Origin: Oscillospiraceae bacterium
GTDB taxonomy: Bacteria; Bacillota; Clostridia; Oscillospirales; Ruminococcaceae
Direction: 5' to 3'
Assembly (NCBI GenBank): GCA_900752435.1
Contig: CAADVD010000038.1
Coordinates: forward strand, 11,120-75,119
DNA length: 64,000 nt
The stretch's first letter is position 1. Each line of letters starts with the position of its first letter. A program made the translations under genes and the position numbers. The notes below the pieces were generated by a model. The model ran no database searches. It saw nothing but the letters and a program-made list of their open reading frames with translations, and had not been told where the DNA came from. Positions 9,322 to 16,806 of the stretch are shown in pieces.

Positions 9322-9798
9322 TTAGCTTACGACTCTCCTCTCGTCGACTTCCTCTTCGGTGAGGAGAAACCCTTTTTCTTTGTAGCGGGTCAGCAAAAAG
9401 TGCGTCGCCGTGGACACCACGGAATCCAGCACGGACAGCCGTTTGGCCACAAACAGTGCAATGTCCTTAAACGATTTGCCGCTGACAAACACGGCCAAAT
9501 CGTAGCGTCCGGACATCAGATAGACGCTCTCCACTTCTTCGTATTCGGCAACCCGGCGCGCGATTTCTTCAAAGCCATAATCGCGCTTTGGCGTCACGCA
9601 CAGCTCAATGATGGCCACCACATAGTCTTTATCCACTTTTTCGCGGTCAATAATTGTGGTAAACCCTTTGATCACGCCTGCCTGCTCGTAGGCTTCGATT
9701 TTCGCGGCGACTTCTTCTTCGGTCATGCCAAGCATGGTCGCCAACTGCGCATCGGTCAAACGGGCGTTTTCTTCTAACAGGGATAACAATTTGTCCAT
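9322..9798 (-). CDS. Lrp/AsnC-family transcriptional regulator
   Basis: A 158-residue feast/famine regulator. It has an N-terminal winged HTH (LLEENARLTDAQLATMLGMT, then EEVAAKIEAYEQAGVIKGF) and a C-terminal RAM ligand-binding domain (VDKDYVVAIIELCVTP, with VYLMSGRYDLAVFV). The HTH first helix resembles the asparagine/leucine-responsive type. It is the first gene of a two-gene unit with the aminotransferase. A 19-bp inverted repeat lies in its leader between the -10 box and the ribosome binding site (9837-9855), a good place for autorepression. The ribosome binding site AAGGTGG supports the ATG at 9798. Confidence 0.92.
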   Translation of the reverse strand: MDKLLSLLEENARLTDAQLATMLGMTEEEVAAKIEAYEQAGVIKGFTTIIDREKVDKDYVVAIIELCVTPKRDYGFEEIARRVAEYEEVESVYLMSGRYDLAVFVSGKSFKDIALFVAKRLSVLDSVVSTATHFLLTRYKEKGFLLTEEEVDERRVVS

Positions 9799-9836
9799 GA
9801 GTATACCACCTTTTTTATTATTATTTTAGTGAAAGC

Positions 9837-9855
9837 TTATCCAATCATCGGATAA
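9837..9855. promoter_or_regulatory. inverted repeat, candidate operator of the Lrp-family gene
   Basis: TTATCC and GGATAA form a perfect inverted repeat with a 7-base spacer. It lies just downstream of the -10 box at 9864-9869 in the transcription direction. The position fits autoregulation; binding is inference. Confidence 0.45.
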
Positions 9856-9863
9856 TAAACTTT

Positions 9864-9892
9864 ATTATAGCAAAGAATGAGCCGTCAGTCTA
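9864..9892 (-). promoter_or_regulatory. promoter of the lrp-aminotransferase unit
   Basis: Minus strand TAGACT, 17 bp, TATAAT, about 65 bp upstream of the start codon. Perfect -10, fair -35. Confidence 0.65.
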
Positions 9893-9924
9893 GCTATCTG
9901 GCAAAATATTTGCAAAAACTTGGT

Positions 9925-10818
9925 CTACAGAAGCGGCAGCAGCACTGGTTTTCGCTGTTTAAAATAGGTAATGTGGCGAAAACCGGCTTCATAAGCGCGT
10001 TCCATTCCCTGCTCAATACCGGCGCCCAAATCGCGCGCATTGTGTGCGTCTGAACCAATGGTAATGAACTCTCCGCCCAATTCGCGAAACCATTTGACGT
10101 ATGCAACCTCCGGCATGGTGTGACCCAGCTTCTGGCGCAGACCACTGGTGTTGATTTCCAACGCTTTGCCGTTTTGCGCCAACGTTTTGAGAATCTGCTC
10201 AATGATATCGTCGCACCGGTGAATGTCCACCGGAATGCCGAAATCGCCGACGATGTAGCGAAGCGGATACGTCAGATGGCCGAGCGTATCAAATTTATTC
10301 CAGCAAGCGGTGCGGTATAGCTCCTCGTAATAGTCGCGGAGCAACTCAAGCAAATCGTGGCTGTCCAACTGTGCATAATCAATGAAATAATAATCCGGCA
10401 GACCGGCCGCCCGATGCAGAGAACCAATGATCAAGTCGTATGGCTTTGCCGTCACCTGCTCTGCGGCTTCCAAATTCTGCATTGCCTGTCCAATTTCCAC
10501 ACCGGCCAGCAATTCCAGCTTTCCGGCATAGGCCGCCTTGAGTTCCGTCACCGTCTTCAGTGACTGGGCGGTTGTCTTGGCGTAATTGAATTGCTCTTCA
10601 TCCGATGGGTCTTCCTCTCTGGCCGCCATCGGCACCGATTTTTTTGGCTGAACAATCGGATGCGCCGGGTCAAAAAAATCGCATTCGCAATGGTCGGTGA
10701 TGGCATAAGCCGTCAGCCCCAGCTCCAGCGCACGCGCACACATCTCGGCGGCGGGCGTCTGAGAATCCGGCGAATAGGCAGAGTGGCTGTGACAATCAAT
10801 GCGATTGGTGTATTTCAT
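9925..10818 (-). CDS. PHP-domain phosphatase, HisJ-type histidinol-phosphatase family
   Basis: A 297-residue polymerase-and-histidinol-phosphatase (PHP) metal hydrolase. The metal-binding motif DCHSHSAYSPDS is at the N-terminus, followed by AITDHCECDFF, the Glu of LAGVEIGQ, IIGSLHRAAG (a variant of the GS-H motif) and the C-terminal ITIGSDAHNARDLGAG. The family member HisJ removes phosphate from histidinol phosphate in histidine synthesis. No his genes are nearby, so another phosphoester is possible. The start is supported by AGGAGG 8-9 bp upstream. Confidence 0.88.
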   Translation of the reverse strand: MKYTNRIDCHSHSAYSPDSQTPAAEMCARALELGLTAYAITDHCECDFFDPAHPIVQPKKSVPMAAREEDPSDEEQFNYAKTTAQSLKTVTELKAAYAGKLELLAGVEIGQAMQNLEAAEQVTAKPYDLIIGSLHRAAGLPDYYFIDYAQLDSHDLLELLRDYYEELYRTACWNKFDTLGHLTYPLRYIVGDFGIPVDIHRCDDIIEQILKTLAQNGKALEINTSGLRQKLGHTMPEVAYVKWFRELGGEFITIGSDAHNARDLGAGIEQGMERAYEAGFRHITYFKQRKPVLLPLL

Positions 10819-10849
10819 AATTCATTTCCTCCTGTTTTCTTCTTGTTTC

Positions 10850-10879
10850 ATTATAAAGAACCACGCGTTTTCCTGTCAC
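10850..10879 (-). promoter_or_regulatory. promoter of the PHP phosphatase gene
   Basis: Minus strand GTGACA, 18 bp, TATAAT, about 30 bp upstream of the start codon. It is divergent from the promoter at 10949-10977. Confidence 0.65.
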
Positions 10880-10948
10880 TACAAAAAATAGCCAGATTTC
10901 CCACAGCGAATTCACATGAAATTGTTTACTTTTTTGCACCGTCCAAAC

Positions 10949-10977
10949 TTCCAAAGCGGTACAAAATATGGTATAAT
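10949..10977 (+). promoter_or_regulatory. promoter of the ACT-UPF0210 operon
   Basis: An extended -10 (TGGTATAAT, hexamer at 10972-10977) with a weak TTCCAA -35 at 17 bp. The predicted transcript start near 10984 leaves a leader of about 150 nt. The 314-bp gap between the PHP and ACT genes is filled by two divergent promoters and this leader. Confidence 0.7.
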
Positions 10978-10995
10978 TGTAGTTAGCTTTATTTC

Positions 10996-11070
10996 GGACA
11001 ATACCAAACAAAGACCGCCTTGCGGCTATGCACGCAATCCTTACTGCACATTCTTTGTGCGGTATTGTCC
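10996..11070 (+). ncRNA. structured 5' leader RNA, candidate cis-regulatory element
   Basis: A perfect 10-bp long-range pairing joins GGACAATACC (10996-11005) and GGTATTGTCC (11061-11070). Inside it ACAAAGA (11008-11014) pairs with TCTTTGT (11052-11058). That encloses a CCGC-CTT-GCGG hairpin and a weaker TGCA/TGCA stem. GCACA and TGTGC flanking TTCTT (11046-11060) could form a competing hairpin, so two mutually exclusive folds exist. The element starts about 12 nt after the predicted transcript start and ends 62 nt before the ACT start codon. A further GTTGTAACCAACAAC hairpin follows. I do not recognise it as a known riboswitch class. Confidence 0.6.
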
Positions 11071-11132
11071 TAGAAAATTGTTGTAACCAACAACTGGAAT
11101 CTATCATCACTAAAAGAGAGGAATCTGCTATC

Positions 11133-11402
11133 ATGAAAGCTGTTATTACTGTTGTCGGAAAAGACACCGTGGGAATTTTAGCCAAAGTCAGCGCCATCTG
11201 CGCCGAATACAACGCCAACATCATCGATGTGAGCCAAACCGTTCTGCAGGATATGTTCTGCATGATTATGCTGGTGCAAACCCACAAAATGACCGCTGAC
11301 ATCGGCCAGCTCCGCAATGTCCTCGAAGAGATGGGCAAAGAGGCCAACCTGCAAATCCATGTGATGCACGAAGATTTGTTCAATTCCATGCACCGCATTT
11401 AA
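11133..11402 (+). CDS. ACT domain-containing protein (UPF0237 family)
   Basis: An 89-residue protein made of one ACT domain, starting MKAVITVVGKDTVGILAKVS. This is the form found next to UPF0210 genes in many Firmicutes. ACT domains bind amino acids or related ligands and act as sensors. The ATG at 11133 follows AGAGAGGA; an in-frame ATG at 11028 lies inside the structured leader and would add 35 unrelated residues, so it is rejected. It is cotranscribed with UPF0210 (35-bp gap). Its molecular role is not known. Confidence 0.9.
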   Translation: MKAVITVVGKDTVGILAKVSAICAEYNANIIDVSQTVLQDMFCMIMLVQTHKMTADIGQLRNVLEEMGKEANLQIHVMHEDLFNSMHRI

Positions 11403-11437
11403 GCGAGACATTTCATCAAACCGACTGGAGGAGCTAT

Positions 11438-12793
11438 ATGTTAAACACCAAAGATATTCTTGAGACCATCCAGATGATTCAGGATGAAAATCTCGACATC
11501 CGTACCATCACCATGGGCATTTCCCTGCTCGACTGCATCGACCCCGACATCGACGTGGCCTGCGATAAGGTCTACCACAAAATCATGAGCCGTGCGCGCA
11601 ACTTAGTCAAAGTCGGCGAAGACATCGAACGCGAATACGGCATTCCGATCATCAACAAGCGCATCTCGGTCACCCCGATTGCCATTATTTCTGCCGCCAG
11701 CCAAGGCGATCCGGTCAAATTTGCGCAGGCCTTGGATCGTGCGGCCAAAGACTGCGGCGTGAACTTCATCGGCGGTTATTCCGCGCTGGTGCAGAAGGGC
11801 TTCTCTGCCGGCGACGAAGCGCTGATTGAATCCATTCCGCGTGCGCTCAGCATGACGGAACGCGTCTGCGCCTCGGTCAACATCGGTTCGACCAAATCCG
11901 GTATCAATCTCGATGCCTGCCGCCTGATGGGCCGCATTGTCCGTGAAACCAGCGAACTGACCGCTGACCGCAATTGCATCGGTGCGGCAAAGCTCGTTGT
12001 ATTCTGCAACGCGGTGGACGATAACCCATTTATGGCCGGTGCGTTCCACGGTGTGGGCGAACCGGACTGCATCATCAACGTCGGCGTTTCCGGTCCGGGC
12101 GTAGTGCGCGCCGCGCTCGCCAAAGCACCGGACGCTTCCATCAGCGAAGTGGCTGACATCATCAAAAAGACAGCGTTTAAAATTACCCGTATGGGACAGC
12201 TTGTCGGTACCTTGGCTGGCCAGCGTTTGGGCGTGCCGTTCGGCATTGTTGACCTCTCGTTGGCACCGACTCCGGCAGTCGGCGATTCCGTTGCGCATAT
12301 CCTTGAAGAAATCGGTCTGGAAAAATGCGGCACGCACGGTACCACCGCAACCTTGGCTATGCTCAACGACGCCGTCAAAAAGGGCGGCGTGATGGCCTCC
12401 TCCCGTGTCGGCGGTCTGTCCGGCGCATTCATTCCGGTTACCGAGGATGCCGGCATGATTGACGCGGCCAGATGCGGTTCGCTGAGCTTGGAGAAGCTGG
12501 AAGCCATGACAGCGGTTTGCTCGGTAGGCTTGGACATGATTGTCATTCCGGGCGACACCCCAGCGGACACCATCTCGGCCATCATCGCGGATGAAGCCGC
12601 CATTGGTATGGTCAACTCCAAAACCACCGCTGTTCGCGTGATTCCGGCCATCGGCCTGAAAGAGGGCGAAGAGCTGGACTTCGGCGGGTTGCTCGGTTAT
12701 GGGCCGATTATGAACATCAACCGCAATTCCGCTTCCAAATTTATCAACCGCGGCGGACAAATTCCGGCGCCGATGCAGAGCTTGAAAAACTAA
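11438..12793 (+). CDS. UPF0210 (DUF711, 'PFL family') protein
   Basis: A 451-residue member of UPF0210, the usual length, with the family start MLNTKDILETIQMIQDENLDIRTITMG split by no gap. Conserved parts include TMGISLLDCIDPD, RISVTPIAIISAAS, a Gly-rich NVGVSGPGVVRAAL stretch and the C-terminal GLLGYGPIMNINRNSA. The family is often labelled 'PFL family', but I see no glycyl-radical motif, so a formate-lyase function is not supported. The start has an excellent GGAGGAG. The structured leader upstream of the ACT gene would control both genes. A strong terminator follows at 12806. Confidence 0.9.
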   Translation: MLNTKDILETIQMIQDENLDIRTITMGISLLDCIDPDIDVACDKVYHKIMSRARNLVKVGEDIEREYGIPIINKRISVTPIAIISAASQGDPVKFAQALDRAAKDCGVNFIGGYSALVQKGFSAGDEALIESIPRALSMTERVCASVNIGSTKSGINLDACRLMGRIVRETSELTADRNCIGAAKLVVFCNAVDDNPFMAGAFHGVGEPDCIINVGVSGPGVVRAALAKAPDASISEVADIIKKTAFKITRMGQLVGTLAGQRLGVPFGIVDLSLAPTPAVGDSVAHILEEIGLEKCGTHGTTATLAMLNDAVKKGGVMASSRVGGLSGAFIPVTEDAGMIDAARCGSLSLEKLEAMTAVCSVGLDMIVIPGDTPADTISAIIADEAAIGMVNSKTTAVRVIPAIGLKEGEELDFGGLLGYGPIMNINRNSASKFINRGGQIPAPMQSLKN

Positions 12794-12805
12794 TCAGTAG
12801 ACATC

Positions 12806-12855
12806 AAAAACGCTTTCAATGACTGGGATTCCAGTGGATTGAAAGCGTTTTTTAT
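12806..12855. terminator. strong terminator, probably bidirectional
   Basis: AACGCTTTCAAT pairs with ATTGAAAGCGTT around a 19-base loop that itself contains CTGG/CCAG. A T-run follows on the plus strand and an A-run precedes it, so it can also serve the converging gene that ends at 12923. Confidence 0.85.
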
Positions 12856-12922
12856 TTGCCTTTTTATAGCTCTTTCCGAATAAACGTGTAAATTATTTCA
12901 TCAGCTTGTTTACATCAAATGC

Positions 12923-13189
12923 CTATCGTATATTTCCACGGATCAGCGCATTCGCTTTTTCAAAATCATCCTTGTGCACATAAAAAATATACTCATAAGA
13001 AAGCTGAGGATTTTGTCCCAGCGTTCCGGTTCTTCCCCGCATATCGGCCGAAAACGGCGACGGATTGGTTCGGTCAATCACCTTTACCGAATAGGCAATC
13101 TGATTTGCGGACAGCAGACTGCGTACTTCCGCCTGCGTTTTCATGGAATAGGTTAAAAATACTTCTTTTCGATTGAACACCGTAATCAT
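12923..13189 (-). CDS. small conserved protein of unknown function
   Basis: An 88-residue protein that I do not recognise as a named family. It starts MITVFNRKEVFLTYSMK, contains a Val/Leu-rich helix (VRSLLSANQIAYSVKVID) and an Arg/Gly segment (DMRGRTGTLGQ), and ends with a Tyr-rich strand and helix (SYEYIFYVHKDDFEKANALI). The pattern of two strand-helix units suggests a small ferredoxin-like fold, which is inference. There is no signal peptide or cysteine cluster. AGGAGG 7 bp upstream supports the start. It has its own promoter with a leader of about 190 nt that shows no clear structure. Confidence 0.75.
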   Translation of the reverse strand: MITVFNRKEVFLTYSMKTQAEVRSLLSANQIAYSVKVIDRTNPSPFSADMRGRTGTLGQNPQLSYEYIFYVHKDDFEKANALIRGNIR

Positions 13190-13388
13190 TTTTTGATTCC
13201 TCCTGTTTTATTCCACCAAGTTCCCCACGGCACAATGACCAATGGAAACTGAGAAATCGGTGGAAACCCAAACTTTTTATAAATTTTTGATGAAGGTTGC
13301 ATATTTGCGTGCAACTTTCTGCCCTTTTTGAGGGGATAGTGAAGGACGTTGTTCCGCATAACATTTGGAATACGGATTTCCTGTACTT

Positions 13389-13417
13389 AGTATAACATAA
13401 AACGGCTCACAGCACAA
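13389..13417 (-). promoter_or_regulatory. promoter of the 88-residue protein gene
   Basis: Minus strand TTGTGC, 17 bp, TATACT with an extended TG (TGTTATACT). The -35 box lies in the loop of the terminator at 13403-13432. Confidence 0.55.
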
Positions 13418-13432
13418 CCACGCTGTGAGCCG
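13397..13432 (-). terminator. intrinsic terminator after the cytidylate-kinase-like gene
   Basis: Minus strand CGGCTCACAGC pairs perfectly with GCTGTGAGCCG around an 8-base loop and is followed by TTTTATGTT. Confidence 0.85.
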
Positions 13433-13464
13433 CACAACAACGGATACATCCATATATCCAATTT

Positions 13465-14091
13465 CTACAAATCCAAAAGCGCTTTTTTCTCCTGATACAG
13501 GTGCTTCAGCAAGCTGACTGCTCCGTCAATACCGAGCTCAGCACTGTTGATGGACACCGTATAATTGTCCATAGCGCCCCATTTGTGGTCGGTGAAGTAG
13601 TTGTAGTAGTTGGCGCGTTTTTTATCCATGCGCTTGATTTCCCGCATAGCGCGTTCTTCGCTCAAATGATGCAGGTCTTCCATCCGTTTTAAACGGAAGT
13701 TCATATCTGCATGGATGAAAGCCCGAATGCAGTTGGGGTTCTTGCGCAAAATGTCGTCCGCACAGCGTCCAACAATCACGCAGGAGGTCTGTCCAGAAAC
13801 ACGCTTGATGATTTCTGCCTGTGCAATATAAATTCGGTCGGTCACCGGCAGCTCCGTTTCCATGCCATTCCAAAAGCCTGCGCTGGTGGACAGCGTGTAC
13901 AGCAAGCTGCTGGTTGCAGTTTCTTCGGATTCTTTCGCGATATCTTCATGAATGCCGCATTTTTGTGCCGCCATCTGAATGAGCGATTTATCGTAAAAAT
14001 CAATCCCCAGCTCTTCCGCCACGCGTTTACCGATTTCATGGCCGCCGCTTCCGTTCTGTCTGCCAATGGTAATGACAATATTTTTTCCCAT
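13465..14091 (-). CDS. cytidylate kinase-like family protein
   Basis: A 208-residue P-loop protein of the cytidylate-kinase-like (AAA_26) family common in Clostridia. The N-terminus reads VITIGRQNGSGGHEIGKRVA, where a modified P-loop GRQNGSGG replaces the usual GxxGxGK. FYDKSLIQMAAQKCGI follows, then CVIVGRCADDILRKNP and a basic lid region (RMDKKRANYYNYFTDHKWG). It probably phosphorylates a nucleotide or a related small molecule, but the substrate is unproven and differs from true Cmk. GGAGGAA supports the start. Confidence 0.85.
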   Translation of the reverse strand: MGKNIVITIGRQNGSGGHEIGKRVAEELGIDFYDKSLIQMAAQKCGIHEDIAKESEETATSSLLYTLSTSAGFWNGMETELPVTDRIYIAQAEIIKRVSGQTSCVIVGRCADDILRKNPNCIRAFIHADMNFRLKRMEDLHHLSEERAMREIKRMDKKRANYYNYFTDHKWGAMDNYTVSINSAELGIDGAVSLLKHLYQEKKALLDL

Positions 14092-14230
14092 AATTAGTTC
14101 CTCCGTTTCATATGAATCTGTTTAGTAAGATCATTACTGCATTTTTAAAGGTGACAGCATATCGGTCAGAAAACGCGCATGCGTCCGAATGGATGCGAAC
14201 CTTCCTTCACATTCACTCCCCTTTAGGAAT

Positions 14231-14239
14231 ATTATAGCA
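14231..14239 (-). promoter_or_regulatory. extended -10 promoter of the cytidylate-kinase-like gene
   Basis: Minus strand TGCTATAAT gives an extended -10; no good -35 is visible at 16-18 bp. It lies about 140 bp upstream of the start codon. Confidence 0.5.
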
Positions 14240-14309
14240 CAAACTCTTGTGAAAAGAAACTATTTTTTAGAAAAATTCAAAATTGTTTTTATGGAATATG
14301 TAGAACCGT

Positions 14310-16667
14310 TTAGCACTTTGTTAATTTCGCAAAATTGGCCATAATCTTTTTGGTGCCAACCTTATCAAACGCAACCTCCACCAGGACATCGTTGCCCATT
14401 GGCGTCAGCGACAGCACCATGCCCTGTCCAAAGATTTTGTGCGCCACGGTATCGCCCGGCGCATAATCGATTGCCACGGCTTCCCGCTTGCTGCCGGTGC
14501 CGACACTGGCAATTTCCTTGCCTGGTACACGCGGAGTGGCCTTGGTACGGGACGGCGCTTGCTCGTATACGCGCACCGTCTGATCCACCAACTCCACTTC
14601 CTCCATCGGAAGCTCCTTGACAAAACGCGACGGCAGATTGCGCGTGGTGTTGCCGAACATCATGCGCTGGGCGGCGTTGGTGATGATCAACTTCTCTTTG
14701 GCGCGCGTGATGCCGACATAGGCAAGGCGGCGTTCTTCTTCGATTTCTTCTTCCCCACCTTGAATGGAATTGTAACCCGGGAAAATCCCCTCTTCCATGC
14801 CAATCAGGAACACCACCGGAAATTCCAGCCCTTTTGCGGAATGGATGGTCATGAGCGTCACTTTGTCCTCGCCCTCGTTGAGATTGTCCAAATCGGTGAA
14901 CAAGCTCACCTCTTCCAAGAAGCCGGAGAGGTCGCCGTCTTCGTTTTCTTCCTTGTATTTGACTAGGTTGGACTTCAATTCTTCGATGTTTTCCAAACGA
15001 ACACGACCGTCCACACCCTGTGCGGTGAGGAAGATGCGGTAACCGGTCTTTTCCATCAGTTCATCAAGAAGTTGATCCAGCTCTACGCTCAATGCCAAAT
15101 CCGCCAAATCTTCCATCATGCGGACAAACTCCAACAGCGGCTTGCTCTTTTTTGCCAGCGCTTCATAGGTGTCCGCCGCTTTCATCACGTCAAACATCGG
15201 AATGCCGGTCTGGTTGGCGATGGTTTCGACCGCCTTGATGGTGCTGGCACCGATGCCGCGTTTGGGTTCGTTGATGATGCGCTTTAGACGCACGGTATCC
15301 GCATGGTTATCGATGACATGGAAATAGGCCAAAATATCCTTGATTTCCTTGCGGTCAAAAAATTTGGTGCCGCCGACAATGCGGTATGCAATTCCGCTTT
15401 TGATAAGACTGCGCTCGATGTTGTTCGACTGCGCGTTCATGCGGTAGAGAATTGCGTGGTCGGCCAGCTTTTTGCCATCGGCAACGTCCTGTTCGATGGT
15501 TTTAACGATGTAATTGCTCTCCTCATAATCGTCGCGCGCACGGAACAAAATGATTTTGTCGCCTTCCCCATTGTCCGTCCAGAGATTTTTTCCTTTGCGG
15601 CCACGGTTGTTTTGGATGACTTGGTTGGCGGCATCCAGAATGTGCTGGGTGGAGCGGTAATTCTGCTCCAAACGAATCACAACAGCGTTTTTGAACTGCT
15701 GTTCAAAGCTGAGAATATTTTCAATGGTGGCACCGCGGAATTTGTAGATGCTTTGGTCGTCGTCGCCGACTACGCAGAGGTTTTGGTGCTTCGCGGAAAG
15801 CAGGCTGACTAAGCGATATTGCAGTTGGTTGGTGTCTTGGTACTCGTCCACAAGAATGTACTTGTACAGGTTCTGATAGTGCTCCAGTACATCGGGAAAT
15901 TCCTGAAACAGCCGGACGGTCAGCAGAATGATGTCATCAAAGTCTACGGCGTTGGCCGCTTTCAAACGCTTCTGGTACAGGGTATAGATGTTGGCGATGG
16001 TTTTCAGACGGAAGTCACTGCCTGCTTCATTCACCATTTCTTCCGGCGTGCACATGGAATCCTTGCGGCGGCTGATTTCGCCGAGTACGGATTTGGGCGG
16101 AAACAGTTTGTCGTTCGTGCCCAAATCGGCCAAGCAGTCCTTGATGACGCGGATGCTGTCGTCGGTATCGTAGATGGTAAACGATGAGGTGTAACCGAGT
16201 GCGCCGATTTCACGGCGCAGAATGCGCACGCAGATGGAGTGAAATGTGCCGGAGCGCACTTCCCCGCCGGTTTCGCCCAGACGCTTGATGAGACGTTCTT
16301 TCAGCTCATTAGCCGCTTTGTTGGTGAAGGTAATGGCAAGGACATTCCACGGATTGACCGTACGCGCCTTGAGCAAGTCCACCATGCGTTCCCGGCTGTC
16401 CGTGCGGCCATCGAGATAATCCTGCAAAAAAGCAATTTCTTCCTCTTCAATCATAGGGGTAAAGGTATCCTCTTGATAGGCGTTGCCGAATTCCAGCAAA
16501 TGGCCGATGCGGTTAACCAAAACTGTCGTTTTTCCCGAACCAGCGCCGGCCAAAATCAACAGCGGACCATTGACCTGAAAGACAGCCTGCTTCTGCATGG
16601 CATTGAGATTTTTATATTCTTGTTCCAAGATTTGCTTTTTCAAATCGTTGTACTGTGTTTCTAACAT
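14310..16667 (-). CDS. pcrA: UvrD/PcrA-type ATP-dependent DNA helicase
   Basis: A 785-residue superfamily 1A 3'-5' helicase used in repair and in removal of RecA and blocked replication forks. Motifs in order: LNAMQKQAVFQVNGPLLILA with Walker A GAGSGKT, VLAITFTNKAANEL, SGTFHSICVRILRRE, LVDEYQDTN (Walker B), VVGDDDQSIYKFRGA, LEQNYRST and a C-terminal VTLMTIHSAKGLEFPVVF, then LAYVGITRAKEKL. An insertion near residue 60-95 (EEEEIAFLQDYLDGRTD) matches the Clostridia forms. The C-terminal GDTVAHKIFGQGMVLSL segment is the Tudor-like RNA-polymerase-binding domain of PcrA. I chose the ATG at 16667 (GGAG 6 bp upstream) over the one four codons earlier. Confidence 0.95.
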   Translation of the reverse strand: MLETQYNDLKKQILEQEYKNLNAMQKQAVFQVNGPLLILAGAGSGKTTVLVNRIGHLLEFGNAYQEDTFTPMIEEEEIAFLQDYLDGRTDSRERMVDLLKARTVNPWNVLAITFTNKAANELKERLIKRLGETGGEVRSGTFHSICVRILRREIGALGYTSSFTIYDTDDSIRVIKDCLADLGTNDKLFPPKSVLGEISRRKDSMCTPEEMVNEAGSDFRLKTIANIYTLYQKRLKAANAVDFDDIILLTVRLFQEFPDVLEHYQNLYKYILVDEYQDTNQLQYRLVSLLSAKHQNLCVVGDDDQSIYKFRGATIENILSFEQQFKNAVVIRLEQNYRSTQHILDAANQVIQNNRGRKGKNLWTDNGEGDKIILFRARDDYEESNYIVKTIEQDVADGKKLADHAILYRMNAQSNNIERSLIKSGIAYRIVGGTKFFDRKEIKDILAYFHVIDNHADTVRLKRIINEPKRGIGASTIKAVETIANQTGIPMFDVMKAADTYEALAKKSKPLLEFVRMMEDLADLALSVELDQLLDELMEKTGYRIFLTAQGVDGRVRLENIEELKSNLVKYKEENEDGDLSGFLEEVSLFTDLDNLNEGEDKVTLMTIHSAKGLEFPVVFLIGMEEGIFPGYNSIQGGEEEIEEERRLAYVGITRAKEKLIITNAAQRMMFGNTTRNLPSRFVKELPMEEVELVDQTVRVYEQAPSRTKATPRVPGKEIASVGTGSKREAVAIDYAPGDTVAHKIFGQGMVLSLTPMGNDVLVEVAFDKVGTKKIMANFAKLTKC

Positions 16668-16699
16668 AGTGATCTCCATTTCCTTTATTCTGAATTTTT

Positions 16700-16728
16700 A
16701 TTATAGCGCAGGCGGGGAAAAGTTGCAA
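16700..16728 (-). promoter_or_regulatory. promoter of pcrA
   Basis: Minus strand TTGCAA, 17 bp, TATAAT, about 33 bp upstream of the start codon. Confidence 0.7.
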
Positions 16729-16752
16729 GCAGACAATAGACAGCGTACACAA

Positions 16753-16802
16753 ATAAAAAGTTTCCATTGAAATCCTGTCCAGCAGGTTCTCCATGGAAAC
16801 TT
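16753..16802 (-). terminator. intrinsic terminator after the MBOAT gene
   Basis: Minus strand AAGTTTCCAT pairs with ATGGAAACTT, and TTTTTATTT follows. It lies directly past the MBOAT stop and separates it from pcrA. Confidence 0.85.
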
Positions 16803-16806
16803 CAAA

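Noticed and set aside
10996..11070. T-box leader or ZTP (pfl) riboswitch
   Set aside because: No T-box GGTGG-containing anti-terminator or specifier loop could be found, and the conserved ZTP core was not recognised; the fold is left unnamed.
11028..11132. 35-residue N-terminal extension of the ACT protein
   Set aside because: It lies within the structured leader and lacks a ribosome binding site; the ATG at 11133 has AGAGAGGA and starts the ACT fold directly.
11603..12760. 385-codon open frame on the minus strand
   Set aside because: Shadow of the UPF0210 gene, caused by its high GC third codon positions.
11438..12793. pyruvate formate-lyase
   Set aside because: The 'PFL family' label is used for UPF0210, but there is no glycyl-radical loop or Cys-Cys active site and the length is far too short.
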